Below, one piece after another: positions 17,043 through 25,953 of a DNA stretch of 64,000 nt. The stretch's first letter is position 1. Each line of letters opens with the position of its first letter. Origin of the DNA: Phytoactinopolyspora halotolerans (GTDB lineage: Bacteria; Actinomycetota; Actinomycetes; Jiangellales; Jiangellaceae); assembly GCF_010550675.1 (NCBI RefSeq), contig NZ_JAAGOA010000008.1:204034-268033 (forward strand), given 5' to 3'. Both the position numbers and the translations under genes were made by a program. Below the pieces are notes generated by a model that worked only from the letters and a program-made list of their open reading frames with translations, was not told the origin of the DNA and did no database searches.

Positions 17043-17939
17043 TCATCCTTTGACGGCTCCGGAGGACAGGCCACGCATGAACGATCTCTGGAAGCACAGG
17101 AACGCGATCACAGCAGGGAGCAACGCAAGCGTGGCGGCCACGAGCACGACGCCGAGCCCGACCTCGGGGTCGGCCCGCAGCGTCCGCAGCGCCAACGGCA
17201 GCGTGAACATCGACGAGTCCGACGCCACCAGAAGCGGCAGCAGGTACTGGTCCCAGATCATGTTGAAGCCGAAGACACCGATGACCCCGAGCGCCGGCGT
17301 ACAGGTCGGCAGGACCACAAAGAGGAACGTGCGGATCTCTCCGGCGCCGTCGATCTTGGCGGCTTCTTCCAGTTCGGCCGGCACCTCCTTCATGAACTCG
17401 GTCATGACGAGGATGGAGAAACCCCACGCCACGATCGGCACGATCATCCCCGGCAGGGTGTTGATCAGATTGAACCCGAGGAAGGGCACGTCGGCCAGGA
17501 CCTGGGAGAGCGGAATCGCGAGGATCTCCTCCGGCAGCATCATCGTGCTCAGGACCAGCAGCATCGCGATCGCGCTGCCCCGGAACCTCTTGCGGGCCAG
17601 CGCGTGCGCCGCGAAGACCGACACGATCATCTGAAAGACCAGGCCGAAGCCGACGACGATCAGGGAGTTGGCGAGGTAGCGGAGGACACCGCGGTCGAAG
17701 GCGGCGCTGAAGCTTGCCAGGCTCGGATCGGCGGGGATGATGCTCAACTGCGACGGGTCTCGAGAGCCGGAGAACGCGCCCGCGACGACGGCGACGAGCG
17801 GACCGGCGAACACCACGATGATGATCGCCCACACCGCGTAATTGAGCGCCCTGATCCACGGCCGGCTGCTGGTGCCGAGCCCCAGCGCCGAATCGAGGCC
17901 GTCGCCGCCGTTCACGCCCGCTCGCCGCACTCGACTCAT
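17043..17939 (-). CDS. Carbohydrate ABC transporter permease (MalG/UgpE type)
   Basis: Inner-membrane permease of 298 residues with six predicted helices and the EAA loop EELEEAAKIDGAGE, where it docks to an ATPase. CUT1-type second permease. Its start overlaps the stop of the preceding permease by four bases (ATGA), and its own stop touches the possible early start of gudD. It probably imports sugar diacids, judging from gudD downstream and kdgD nearby. No ATP-binding subunit is encoded in this operon, as is common for actinobacteria that use one shared MsiK-type ATPase. Confidence 0.88.
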   Translation of the reverse strand: MSRVRRAGVNGGDGLDSALGLGTSSRPWIRALNYAVWAIIIVVFAGPLVAVVAGAFSGSRDPSQLSIIPADPSLASFSAAFDRGVLRYLANSLIVVGFGLVFQMIVSVFAAHALARKRFRGSAIAMLLVLSTMMLPEEILAIPLSQVLADVPFLGFNLINTLPGMIVPIVAWGFSILVMTEFMKEVPAELEEAAKIDGAGEIRTFLFVVLPTCTPALGVIGVFGFNMIWDQYLLPLLVASDSSMFTLPLALRTLRADPEVGLGVVLVAATLALLPAVIAFLCFQRSFMRGLSSGAVKG

Positions 17940-18913
17940 CGGTCTCTCCTCCTGGCGAACTGGACGAGCAGCGTCAACAACACCGTCGCGACGAACAACA
18001 CCACCGATCCCGCGGCCGCCACTCCCAGATCGCCCCGCTCGAAGCCGAGCTTGTAGATCAGCGTCATGACCACCTCGGACGAGCCGTTGGGGCCGCCGTT
18101 GGTGAGGAGGTACACCTCGGTGAACACGCGCATTCCGCGGATCGCCGCCAGCGTCAGCAGGATGACGATCACGGGCCGGAGCGCTGGGATGGTCACGTAT
18201 CGGATCCGCTGCAGTATCCCGGCGCCGTCGAGCGCGGCGGCCTCATAGAGCGACCGGTCCACGCTGACCAGCCCGGCCACGATGATGATCATGTCGTAGG
18301 GCGCGCCCCGCCAGATACCCACGATCATCACCGACCACAGGGACGTGTCCGGGGAGTTGATCCACTGCGAGGGGTCCAACGTCACCCAGCCGATGATCTG
18401 GTTGGCGAGACCATCGGACGTCGGATGGTACATGATGCGCCAGACCTCGGCGATCACGGCCATCGGTGCGACGACCGGAAGGAATGCGGCCGACCGCACG
18501 AACCACAGCCGCTTCGCCTGGCCCTCGAGCAGGAGAGCGAGGGTGAAACCGAGAAACATCGAACCCGCGGTCTGCCCGACGGCGAGTATCGACGTGTGCC
18601 AGACGGCGCTCTGGAAGTCCGGGCTGCCGACCAACGTCTCGTAGTTGGCCGTCCCCACCCACTGGTTCCCGAGGAAGGGCTGGACGTCCTGGAAGCTCAT
18701 GACCAGCGCCTGGCCCATGGGGATGAACTTGAACAGCAGGAACAGGATCAGCGCCGGGGCCAGGAACAGCCACGGAACCCAGACGGGACCATGCCGCCTG
18801 GCCCGGCGCATCCAGCGCGCCCGGCTGGTCCGGCGCCCGACGGACCCGGGCGCCCCTGGCGCCCCGGGCGCCTCGGGAGTCCCGGCCCGCGCCGTCAGGG
18901 TTGTCTCGGTCAT
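17936..18913 (-). CDS. Carbohydrate ABC transporter permease (MalF/UgpA type)
   Basis: First permease of the pair, 325 residues, with an alanine/glycine/proline-rich N-terminal tail before the first helix (WVPWLFLAPALILFLLFKF). The ATPase-docking loop reads SLYEAAALDGAGILQRIRY. It overlaps the binding protein stop and the next permease start by four bases each, a fully coupled operon. The neighbouring gudD suggests uptake of glucarate or galactarate, though CUT1 systems usually carry neutral sugars, so a glucuronide or oligosaccharide is possible. Confidence 0.88.
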   Translation of the reverse strand: MTETTLTARAGTPEAPGAPGAPGSVGRRTSRARWMRRARRHGPVWVPWLFLAPALILFLLFKFIPMGQALVMSFQDVQPFLGNQWVGTANYETLVGSPDFQSAVWHTSILAVGQTAGSMFLGFTLALLLEGQAKRLWFVRSAAFLPVVAPMAVIAEVWRIMYHPTSDGLANQIIGWVTLDPSQWINSPDTSLWSVMIVGIWRGAPYDMIIIVAGLVSVDRSLYEAAALDGAGILQRIRYVTIPALRPVIVILLTLAAIRGMRVFTEVYLLTNGGPNGSSEVVMTLIYKLGFERGDLGVAAAGSVVLFVATVLLTLLVQFARRRDR

Positions 18914-20244
18914 TCCGCGAGGACTCCCTGCGCGTCGAGCTCGCTGGTGAACTCCTCATCCAGTTGCTCCATCGCCGTCTCAGCGTCGAGGCTGCAATCG
19001 CTGATGAGGGCGTTCAGCGTCTCGGCGGAGGCCTGCAGGAACGGAGCCCAGTTCGGGACGACAGGAACGTAGCGGCCGTTCTCGTCGTAGAGGTCTTGGA
19101 ACAGCTGCCAGCGATCGTCCTCGCGCACGTCGGACATCACGATGTCCTGGTTCACCGGAATGCGCACCAGACCTCCCTCCTCGTCGCCGGCCATCGCGAC
19201 GGTCTGCCCCTCGACCGATATGGCCCACTCCGCGAACGTGTCCTGCGCGTCTTCATTCGCGCTGCCCGCCATCAGATACACGTTGTTGCCCTCGGCGAGG
19301 GTGGTCAGGCCCGCCGGGCCCGGCGGCGGCGCGAACACCTCGACGACGTCGGCACCTGGATCGATGTCGAAGCTCGCCAGCTCGTATGGTGCGACCAGGT
19401 ACGATCCGGCACCGTCGGTCTGGAACAGTTCCTTGGTGTTGGTGGTGTCCTGACTTCCGGCCCCTGGCTGCATCACGTCGTGCTCGCACGCCAGGTTGCG
19501 GATCCACTCCGCCGCCTCGATCGATCCGGGCGTAGCGACGGCGGAGGAGAACGTCCCGTCGCCGTGCTCCGTGAAGTACTCGCCACCACCGGACCAGTAG
19601 AACGTCGACGTGTTCCACGAGATGTAGCCGCGCTTCGTCGTCCCCGGCACGGCGATCCCGGCGACGTCCGCACCGGTGCCGGTGGGGTCTCCGTCGACGT
19701 AGGCCTTCCACAGCTCGATGAGCTCGTCCCAGGTCGTCGGGATGTCGGCTCCGACGTTCTCGCGCCAATCAGCCCGGTTGAACAGGGCGACGGTGTGGGC
19801 CGTGAACGGCACGCCGTAATACTCGCCGTCGACGGCCTTGGCCGCGTCCCACGCGCGCTCGGCGACGCGGTCGGATCCCTCGATGGCGGCGGGATCGATC
19901 TGACGGAGCAGGCCCTGCGACTGCATGTTGCCGAGCTGAGCGGTGTCGTTGATCACGACGTCCGGGAGGTCTCCCTGCGCGGCACGCTGCTGCAGCTTGG
20001 TCTCGAAGTCTTCGAGTACCGAAGTGAACTCCACCTCGACTCCGGTCGCTTCGGTGAAGGCGTCGGCCATGTCCTGCCCGATCATGTCGGACGGGCTTCC
20101 CGGGGCCTTCCGCTGCCAGATCTCCAGCGTCTGGGAGTCGGGGTCGTTCTGCTCGGCCGAGTCTCCGCCGCCCTCTGAACACGCGGCAAGGGTGACGGCT
20201 GCGACGGCGATCGCGGCCATCAGTTCCGATGTCTTCATCATCAT
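18910..20244 (-). CDS. Extracellular solute-binding lipoprotein of a sugar(-acid) ABC transporter
   Basis: Family 1 binding protein, about 444 residues. The N-terminus has a lipoprotein signal ending in VAAVTLAACSEGG, so the Cys after AA is lipidated and anchors the protein outside the membrane. The rest reads like a typical sugar-binding protein (LPDVVINDTAQL, PTTWDELIELWK). GAAGGAGCTC precedes three consecutive ATG codons; any of 20244, 20241 or 20238 may be used, with the later two better spaced. First gene of the operon SBP-permease-permease-gudD. A 42-bp putative LysR operator lies about 98 bases upstream and is shared with kdgD. Confidence 0.88.
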   Translation of the reverse strand: MMMKTSELMAAIAVAAVTLAACSEGGGDSAEQNDPDSQTLEIWQRKAPGSPSDMIGQDMADAFTEATGVEVEFTSVLEDFETKLQQRAAQGDLPDVVINDTAQLGNMQSQGLLRQIDPAAIEGSDRVAERAWDAAKAVDGEYYGVPFTAHTVALFNRADWRENVGADIPTTWDELIELWKAYVDGDPTGTGADVAGIAVPGTTKRGYISWNTSTFYWSGGGEYFTEHGDGTFSSAVATPGSIEAAEWIRNLACEHDVMQPGAGSQDTTNTKELFQTDGAGSYLVAPYELASFDIDPGADVVEVFAPPPGPAGLTTLAEGNNVYLMAGSANEDAQDTFAEWAISVEGQTVAMAGDEEGGLVRIPVNQDIVMSDVREDDRWQLFQDLYDENGRYVPVVPNWAPFLQASAETLNALISDCSLDAETAMEQLDEEFTSELDAQGVLAE

Positions 20245-20341
20245 GAGCTCCTTCGTCCATGGTTCGAAACGTGACCGACCGAGCGTCTCCGGCGCCTGAT
20301 GGTTCGCCAGCCCTATGGCACGCAAGACGATAGAAGCCCTT

Positions 20342-20383
20342 GTCGATGCTTGTCTAAACCAAATATCGCATGGAATGATGCAC
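20342..20383 (+). promoter_or_regulatory. Putative LysR-type operator, copy 1 (SBP-gudD operon / lysR)
   Basis: A 42-base block whose first 16 bases, GTCGATGCTTGTCTAA, differ at two positions from the reverse complement of 21371-21386. Similarity continues to a shared ATGCAC at the far end. It lies between the divergent binding-protein and LysR genes and points away from the gene it would control, as does copy 2. Probably bound by the adjacent LysR protein. Confidence 0.6.
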
Positions 20384-20450
20384 TCTCGGTATCACCGGGC
20401 TCCCTGAGCTACGCACCGCGGGAGCCATCGGCCGACGTCCGGGAGGCGGC

Positions 20451-21326
20451 ATGTTCACGCTGGACCAGGTCCGCGGCTTCATCGCGGTCGCGGAGGAAGG
20501 TCACTTCGGGCGCGCGGCGGAGCGTCTCAACATGACCCAGCCGCCGTTGAGCCGGCAGATCCAGAAACTGGAGAAGGCCGTAGGAACCGTCCTGCTCGAG
20601 CGAGACAACCGCAAGGTCGAGCTGACCCCCGCCGGCGCGGCATTCCTGGCGGAGGCCAAGCGGCTCGTGGCCGCCTCGGAACGGGCGCCGGACGCCGCGC
20701 GCCGCATCGCCGCCGGCATGGCGGGCCAGCTACGCATCGGCTTCACGGCGACATCGAGCTTTGCGCTGCTGGGCCCGCTTCTCGGCAGGATCACCGCCGA
20801 ACTGCCCGACGTCGATATCGAACTCCACGAGATGGTCACATCCCAGCAGGTGGAGGGTCTGCAGAACGGCGACCTCGACCTCGGGCTCGCCCGGCCGCCG
20901 TTCGACATGAACATGTTCGACTCCCATCCACTGCTCGCCGAGAGCCTCGACCTCGCCGTGCAGCAGGGCCATGATCTTGATGTCCGCGACGGCGGAATAT
21001 CGGCGGACATGCTCCGGAACGTCCCGCTGATCATGTATTCGCCCACCGACGCCCGCTACTTCTACGACCTTGCCGTTCGGCTCGTCCCGTTCGAGCACCG
21101 GAACGTCGTCCACACGGTCAACCAGATCCTGACCGCCGTCGCCCTGGTCGCCGCGGGCCGAGGCGTGGCCTTCGTGCCTCGTTCCGCGCGCCTGCTCGGC
21201 ATCGACGGCGTGTCGTATGTCCCCATCGACGGGCTCGCGGACAACGTCGTCGAGATCCACGCCGTCTGGATCCGCGACGCGCGCAACCCGGCACTCGCCC
21301 GGGTCGTCCACATGATCCGAACCTGA
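20451..21326 (+). CDS. LysR family regulator of the glucarate locus
   Basis: Transcription factor of 291 residues. The N-terminal winged HTH is textbook (MFTLDQVRGFIAVAEEGHFG, then AAERLNMTQPPLSRQI, residues 1-60), followed by a periplasmic-binding-protein-like effector domain. It lies between the divergent transporter/gudD operon and the kdgD gene, and one 42-bp putative operator occurs on each side of it. That supports control of both units, probably in response to glucarate or a pathway intermediate. ATG at 20451 follows GGGAGGCGGC. Confidence 0.9.
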   Translation: MFTLDQVRGFIAVAEEGHFGRAAERLNMTQPPLSRQIQKLEKAVGTVLLERDNRKVELTPAGAAFLAEAKRLVAASERAPDAARRIAAGMAGQLRIGFTATSSFALLGPLLGRITAELPDVDIELHEMVTSQQVEGLQNGDLDLGLARPPFDMNMFDSHPLLAESLDLAVQQGHDLDVRDGGISADMLRNVPLIMYSPTDARYFYDLAVRLVPFEHRNVVHTVNQILTAVALVAAGRGVAFVPRSARLLGIDGVSYVPIDGLADNVVEIHAVWIRDARNPALARVVHMIRT

Positions 21327-21344
21327 CGAGACGTGATGCTCGAG

Positions 21345-21386
21345 GTGCATTGATGCATACCACAATGGGCTTGGACAGGCATCGAC
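21345..21386 (-). promoter_or_regulatory. Putative LysR-type operator, copy 2 (kdgD)
   Basis: Reverse-complement counterpart of 20342-20383. It ends 69 bases before the kdgD start and has the same orientation relative to its gene as copy 1 has to the binding protein gene. Confidence 0.6.
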
Positions 21387-21455
21387 GCGGCTCCCTACGG
21401 TGGTCCCGGCAACGATCCACTGCCGGTCCAGCACACGACGCGAAGGAAAAGACCT

Positions 21456-22406
21456 GTGGCATCTCACAGTCCCGTCGAACTTGCCGCGCTGCTCAAAGAT
21501 GGCCTGCTCTCGTTTCCGGCGACGGCGTTCCGCCCTGACTTCGAGTTCGATGAGGATGCCTATCGTCAGCACATCGACTGGCAGTCTCGCGGCGGCGTCG
21601 GCGGCCTGTTCGCGGCCGGCGGTACCGGCGAAGGGTTCAGCCTGACCCCTGATGAGACGGCACGCGTCGTCCGCGTCGCCGTCGAGGAAGCCGGTGCCCG
21701 GATTCCCGTGCTCGGCTCGGCCGGCGGATCCACCAGCCAAGCCGTCACGAACGCACAATCGGCCGAGGCGGCAGGGGCGGACGGCGTGTTGTTGCTCCCG
21801 CCCTATCTCACGGAGTGTGACCAAGACGGGCTGCTCGCGCACGCGTCGGCCGTGTGTTCGGCGACCGGCATCGGCATCATCCTCTACAACCGCGCCAACG
21901 CCGTCTACTCGGCCGAGACCGTCGCCGCCCTGGCGGAGGCGCACCCCAATCTCATCGGCTTCAAGGACGCGGTCGGCGACATCGAGCACCTGACTCGCGT
22001 CTACGCCACGAACGGTGACCGATTGTTCTACCTCGGTGGCCTGCCCACCGCCGAGACATTCGCGCTGCCGCTGGTACAGCTCGGGATGAGCACGTACTCG
22101 TCGGCGATGTACAACTTCCTCCCGGATTTCGCCCTGGAGTTCTACCAGGATGTCCGGCGGCAGGACAGGGCCGCGGTCACCGAGAAGCTCAACCGGTTCG
22201 TCCTGCCATACCTGGAGATTCGCGACCGGGTGAAGGGCTACGGCGTCTCGATCGTGAAGGCGGGCCTGCGCGTCGTCGGCCGTGACCTCGGGCCGGTCCG
22301 TCCGCCCCTGCAGAACCTCAGCAAGGAGGACGAGTCCGACTTGGCGGACCTGATCGACGCCGCTGGGGTCCGTCGCACGTCGACGACGACGCGAGAGCGC
22401 GCCTGA
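21456..22406 (+). CDS. kdgD: 5-dehydro-4-deoxyglucarate dehydratase
   Basis: Converts 5-keto-4-deoxy-D-glucarate to 2-oxoglutarate semialdehyde with loss of water and CO2. A member of the dihydrodipicolinate synthase fold, 316 residues. The Schiff-base lysine is K170 in GFKDAVGD, preceded by the Tyr of ILYNRANAVYS. The N-terminal GGTGEGFSLTPDE is the conserved substrate-binding loop. GTG start with GAAGGA upstream. It acts directly after GudD; the semialdehyde dehydrogenase that would complete the pathway is not next to it. Confidence 0.9.
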   Translation: MASHSPVELAALLKDGLLSFPATAFRPDFEFDEDAYRQHIDWQSRGGVGGLFAAGGTGEGFSLTPDETARVVRVAVEEAGARIPVLGSAGGSTSQAVTNAQSAEAAGADGVLLLPPYLTECDQDGLLAHASAVCSATGIGIILYNRANAVYSAETVAALAEAHPNLIGFKDAVGDIEHLTRVYATNGDRLFYLGGLPTAETFALPLVQLGMSTYSSAMYNFLPDFALEFYQDVRRQDRAAVTEKLNRFVLPYLEIRDRVKGYGVSIVKAGLRVVGRDLGPVRPPLQNLSKEDESDLADLIDAAGVRRTSTTTRERA

Positions 22407-22453
22407 CCGTCAGGCACCTGGCGCAGGTCTCGCCGTACGACGGGGGACCGAGC

Positions 22454-23017
22454 TCACGTCACCAGCAGCCGCTCGACCCGGGACAGCATCTCCTCGACGT
22501 TGGCCTCGGCGGTCGCCTCCCTGGCCTCCGCAAGGCTGAGCCAGCGCAGCGGCGCATCGGGCTTCTCCGGGCGCGCGTCGTCCGGCGCCGAGGTCGCCAG
22601 CACGAAGCGGAGATCGGCGTGCTCGTGCGCGGGCTCGTACTCATTCGCCGGAACCTGCACGATCACCAGCTGAACGAGCGACGCATCCGGCCACGGCGTC
22701 AAGTCGGTGAGGCCGGTCTCCTCCCGCCCTTCGCGCAGCGCGATCTGCAGCGGATCGTGCTCCCCGGGGTCTCCGTGCCCGCCGACCTGGAGCCATGCCT
22801 GCTGCCGCTGGTGCCAGCGCAAGAGCACCCGCTTGGACTCCGGGTGCACGATCATCGCCGAGGCCGTGCAATGCAGCGGCGTCGTCCGGAGCCACGGGTC
22901 CGCCTCGCGGTCCACCATGGCGCGGGTCCGGTCGAGATCGGCCGCCTCACGTGCATCGTTCGGCCGGTATCCGGACAACAGGTCAGCAAGGATTCGTCGA
23001 TCTCCACGCGCACACAC
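22454..23017 (-). CDS. NUDIX hydrolase
   Basis: Predicted pyrophosphohydrolase of 187 residues. The Nudix box is intact, running from GGHGDPGEHD into REGREETGL at about residues 77-101, with the metal-binding glutamates present. It begins at a GTG (23017) with little upstream signal; the N-terminal 40 residues form a short helical extension. Substrate unknown. Convergent with kdgD and separated from the paa operon by about 280 bases that contain an AT-rich repeat. Confidence 0.8.
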   Translation of the reverse strand: MCARGDRRILADLLSGYRPNDAREAADLDRTRAMVDREADPWLRTTPLHCTASAMIVHPESKRVLLRWHQRQQAWLQVGGHGDPGEHDPLQIALREGREETGLTDLTPWPDASLVQLVIVQVPANEYEPAHEHADLRFVLATSAPDDARPEKPDAPLRWLSLAEAREATAEANVEEMLSRVERLLVT

Positions 23018-23207
23018 AGCCTATGCGGCTCGCCCGCTGGGTGATCACGCGTATGCGGCGACGACGTCCGCAGCGTTCCAGACCACGTCCACCCGGCTAC
23101 GTTCGACGTGGGAGTCGATCCCGTTCGCGGACACGACCACGAGGCCGGTTCGATCGCAGTGCCGCCAGGTACAGCCGGAGGTTGCCGTCGGCCACGCGGT
23201 AGAGGCA

Positions 23208-23264
23208 GATGTAGATCCCATCTACGTAAATTCTATCTACGTAGGTAGTACCTACATAAACGCT
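23208..23264. repeat. AT-rich 15-bp tandem/inverted repeat
   Basis: Three degenerate 15-base units (23220-23234, 23235-23249, 23250-23264) built on ATCTACGTA, preceded by GATGTAGATCCC. They form overlapping hairpins: GTAGAT/ATCTAC (23211-23225) and GTAGGT/ACCTAC (23241-23255). The block is strikingly AT-rich for this genome and sits between the paaE stop and the NUDIX start, so it may be an operator or a termination structure. Confidence 0.6.
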
Positions 23265-23299
23265 GCTGCGGATGAGCCTGCGCAGAGGCTGGATTCATG

Positions 23300-24382
23300 T
23301 CAGGCGTCGTAGTCGACGGTGATCTTCTCGGTGCGGGGCAGTGACTGGCAGGTGAGGACGAACCCGGCGTCGATCTCGGACCCCTCTAACGCGAAGTTGC
23401 GTCGCATCGCGACCTCGCCTTCGGTCACCTTGGCCCGGCACGTGCCGCACACCCCGCCCTTGCAGGAGAACGGCAGGTCGGGCCGGACCCGCTGCGCGCC
23501 GTCCAGCACGGGCGTATCGGCCGCGAGGTGCACGGTCGTGGTCTTGCCGTCCAGCACGATCGTGACCTCGCTGGTGGCACCCTCGGGAGCGGCCTCCTCA
23601 TGGTGGACGGGCGGCGGGGGGACGTCGTCGACGTAGAACAGCTCGTGGTGGATCCGCTCCCCCGGCACGCCTCGTCGCTTGAGCAGGTCTTCGGCGCCGG
23701 TGATCATCTGATACGGGCCGCACAGCCACCAGTGATCCACCCGCCCGGCGTCGACCAGCACGTCCAGCAGCGCGTCCAGCTTCGCTGGATCCAGCCGTCC
23801 GGTGAACAGTTCGACGTCCCGCGGCTCCCGGGAAAGAACGTGCACCAGCTGGAACCGCGCGGCGTACCTATCCTTCAGATCGGCCAGTTCGTCGGCGAAC
23901 ATCACCGTATCGGTGCGGCGGTTGCCGTAGAGCAGCGTGACTGTGGCGTCGGGGTTGGCGAGCACCGTCGCGACGATCGACAGCACCGGCGTGATCCCGG
24001 AACCGGCGGCGACCAGCACGTGGTGGCCGGGCCGATCGGCATCGGGTGTGAAGGCGCCGGTCGGAGTGCCCACCTCCAGCTCGTCCCCAGGCCGGACGTC
24101 GCGCACCAACCAGGTGGAGAACAGACCATCCGGCACCGCACGCACGCCGATCCGCGGTGGTGCCCCTTCAGGGGCACAGACGGAGTAGGAACGACGTTCG
24201 TCACGTCCATCCACCCGGCGGCGCACCGTCAACGACTGGCCGGCGCGGAAGGCGTACTCGTCGGCTAGGTCCGCCGGCACATGGAAGGTCACCGCCGCAG
24301 CGTCGTCACAGAGTCGGTCGACGCGGCTCACCCGCAGTGGGTGAAATCTCCCACGTAGGCGCGCTTTTCCGTCGGTGGCCAC
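23300..24382 (-). CDS. paaE: 1,2-phenylacetyl-CoA epoxidase reductase subunit PaaE
   Basis: Passes electrons from NADPH to the PaaA di-iron centre; 360 residues. The N-terminal FAD/NAD reductase domain shows RRSYSVCAP (FAD) and LVAAGSGITPVLSI (nucleotide). The C-terminal plant-type [2Fe-2S] ferredoxin domain has FSCKGGVCGTCRAK, with the fourth Cys in VLTCQS. GTG start immediately after the paaD stop. Last gene of the paaZABCDE operon. Confidence 0.93.
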   Translation of the reverse strand: MATDGKARLRGRFHPLRVSRVDRLCDDAAAVTFHVPADLADEYAFRAGQSLTVRRRVDGRDERRSYSVCAPEGAPPRIGVRAVPDGLFSTWLVRDVRPGDELEVGTPTGAFTPDADRPGHHVLVAAGSGITPVLSIVATVLANPDATVTLLYGNRRTDTVMFADELADLKDRYAARFQLVHVLSREPRDVELFTGRLDPAKLDALLDVLVDAGRVDHWWLCGPYQMITGAEDLLKRRGVPGERIHHELFYVDDVPPPPVHHEEAAPEGATSEVTIVLDGKTTTVHLAADTPVLDGAQRVRPDLPFSCKGGVCGTCRAKVTEGEVAMRRNFALEGSEIDAGFVLTCQSLPRTEKITVDYDA

Positions 24383-24970
24383 TTAGATCTCCTTGACGTG
24401 CTCGAACGGCTCCTGACACGAGCGGCACCGACGCAGCGCCTTGCAGGCGGTCGCGCTGAACCGCGACACCTCCTCCGTCTCGGCTGACCCGCACCACGGG
24501 CACGTCACACCTACGCCGACCTCGGACACCCGGATCGCGCCCGTCACCTCGGCATTGTCGCGGCCGACCGACTCTGCATGCGCGTGCACCGGTCGCCGTG
24601 TCGCCAGAGTCAGCGGGATCGGGCCCGTCGGTCGTCTCGGGGCGGCGCCGGGCGGGGCGATGCCGTGCTCGGCCAGCTTGCGCCGGCCGTCGTCGCTGAT
24701 CCAGTCGGTGCTCCACGGCGGATGCAACGCGACCCGCACCTCGACGTCGTCGTATCCGGCGCGATTCAGCGCGTGTACGAGATCGTCACGCATGGTGTCC
24801 ATCGCCGGGCAGCCGGTATACGTCGGCGTGATCGACACGACGACGCGTCCGTCCCGCTCCTCGACATCGCGAAGAACGCCCAGGTCGGCGAGGGTGAGCA
24901 TGGGCAGCTCCGGATCGGTCACGGTCTCCGCGACCGCCCGGGCGCGCGTCATGGTCGGCACAGGCATCAC
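24383..24970 (-). CDS. paaD: Phenylacetyl-CoA epoxidase assembly protein PaaD
   Basis: Metal-cluster maturation factor (MIP18/DUF59-type) for the PaaABCE complex, also called PaaJ in some species; 195 residues. The N-terminal half has TDPELPMLTLADLGVLRDV and TPTYTGCPAMDTM. The C-terminal zinc-ribbon-like part has CPWCGS and CRSCQEPF. The start GTG at 24970 overlaps the paaC stop (GTGA); ATG at 24967 is one codon further on. Translationally coupled between paaC and paaE. Confidence 0.92.
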   Translation of the reverse strand: MMPVPTMTRARAVAETVTDPELPMLTLADLGVLRDVEERDGRVVVSITPTYTGCPAMDTMRDDLVHALNRAGYDDVEVRVALHPPWSTDWISDDGRRKLAEHGIAPPGAAPRRPTGPIPLTLATRRPVHAHAESVGRDNAEVTGAIRVSEVGVGVTCPWCGSAETEEVSRFSATACKALRRCRSCQEPFEHVKEI

Positions 24971-25926
24971 CAGACCCCCTCCGGGTGCGCGCGGGCGACG
25001 CTCTGCATCTCGGCAAGGAGGAATCCCATCGCCTCGGTGTGCACCCCGTCCCGGCCGGTGCGCCCCGCGATGCCCGGCGTGGCGGCTAGGTCCGGGCGCC
25101 GGAGCGTCGATGCCTTGAGCACGTGGACGAGCACGTCGTCGAACTCCGTGCGCAGCGTCGACGGATCGACCGCCACCGCCGCCGAGTCAGGGGCACCTCC
25201 GGCCGCAAGACGCTCCTCCACGGGGTGCGCGACGAACAGCTCGTCGACGTACGGCCACACAGCGTCGAGTCCGGCCTGCATCCGCTGGTGCGACTCGTCC
25301 GTGCCGTCGCCGAGCCGCACCGTCCATTGCGCGGCGTAGTCGCGGTGGTACGTGACCTCCTTGACCCCCTTGGCCGCGATGGCGGACAACACCGGATCTG
25401 TGGACTCCGTGAGCCGGTTCAGCAGCGCCAGGCGCCAGGTCGAGAAGACCAGCAGCCGTGCGGTGAGTTCACCGAAGTCGCCGTTCTCCAGTTCGGCCAG
25501 CCGGACGTTGCGGTACTCGTGCTCGTCGCGGAAGAACGCGTAATGATCCTCCCAGGCACGACCATCCGGTGGCGCATCCTCGGCAACACGTCCACCGTCG
25601 ATACCGTCGGCGCCCGCACGCGCGGCTCCAGCCCGGGACAACAGCAGACGGGCCTGGCCGAGCAGGTCCAGGCCGATATTGGCGACCGCGACCTCCTCTT
25701 CGAGCTCGGGCAACCGCGTGCACCATTGCTGCAGGCGGTGCGACATGATGAGCGCGTCGTCGCCGAGCATGAGGCAATAGGCGGCCAGGTCGGCACCGTC
25801 GACGTCTGGCGGCAGCGAGGTATCCACGCCGGCGAGCGGGTTCTCGAACCCGGTGCCGAAGGCCCAGCGCGCGTCGGAGTCGGCGTCGATGATCGCTTCA
25901 TACGCGTTGTCGAACACGGCGGTCAT
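24967..25926 (-). CDS. paaC: 1,2-phenylacetyl-CoA epoxidase structural subunit PaaC
   Basis: Non-catalytic ferritin-like partner of PaaA in the epoxidase, 319 residues. The family sequence LMLGDDALIMSHRLQQW and EEEVAVANIGLDLLGQAR marks the helical core, followed by EYRNVRLAELENGDF. Preceded by a 105-base gap containing a hairpin (25954-25991), the only sizeable gap inside the operon. Start ATG at 25926. Confidence 0.92.
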   Translation of the reverse strand: MTAVFDNAYEAIIDADSDARWAFGTGFENPLAGVDTSLPPDVDGADLAAYCLMLGDDALIMSHRLQQWCTRLPELEEEVAVANIGLDLLGQARLLLSRAGAARAGADGIDGGRVAEDAPPDGRAWEDHYAFFRDEHEYRNVRLAELENGDFGELTARLLVFSTWRLALLNRLTESTDPVLSAIAAKGVKEVTYHRDYAAQWTVRLGDGTDESHQRMQAGLDAVWPYVDELFVAHPVEERLAAGGAPDSAAVAVDPSTLRTEFDDVLVHVLKASTLRRPDLAATPGIAGRTGRDGVHTEAMGFLLAEMQSVARAHPEGVW

Positions 25927-25953
25927 GTCACCCCCTTCTGGCTCGCCGATCCG

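Noticed and set aside
15739..17859. Fusion protein of gudD with a permease-like N-terminus (706 codons)
   Set aside because: The upstream part is a shadow frame of the permease gene; the enzyme begins at 17010 or 17046.
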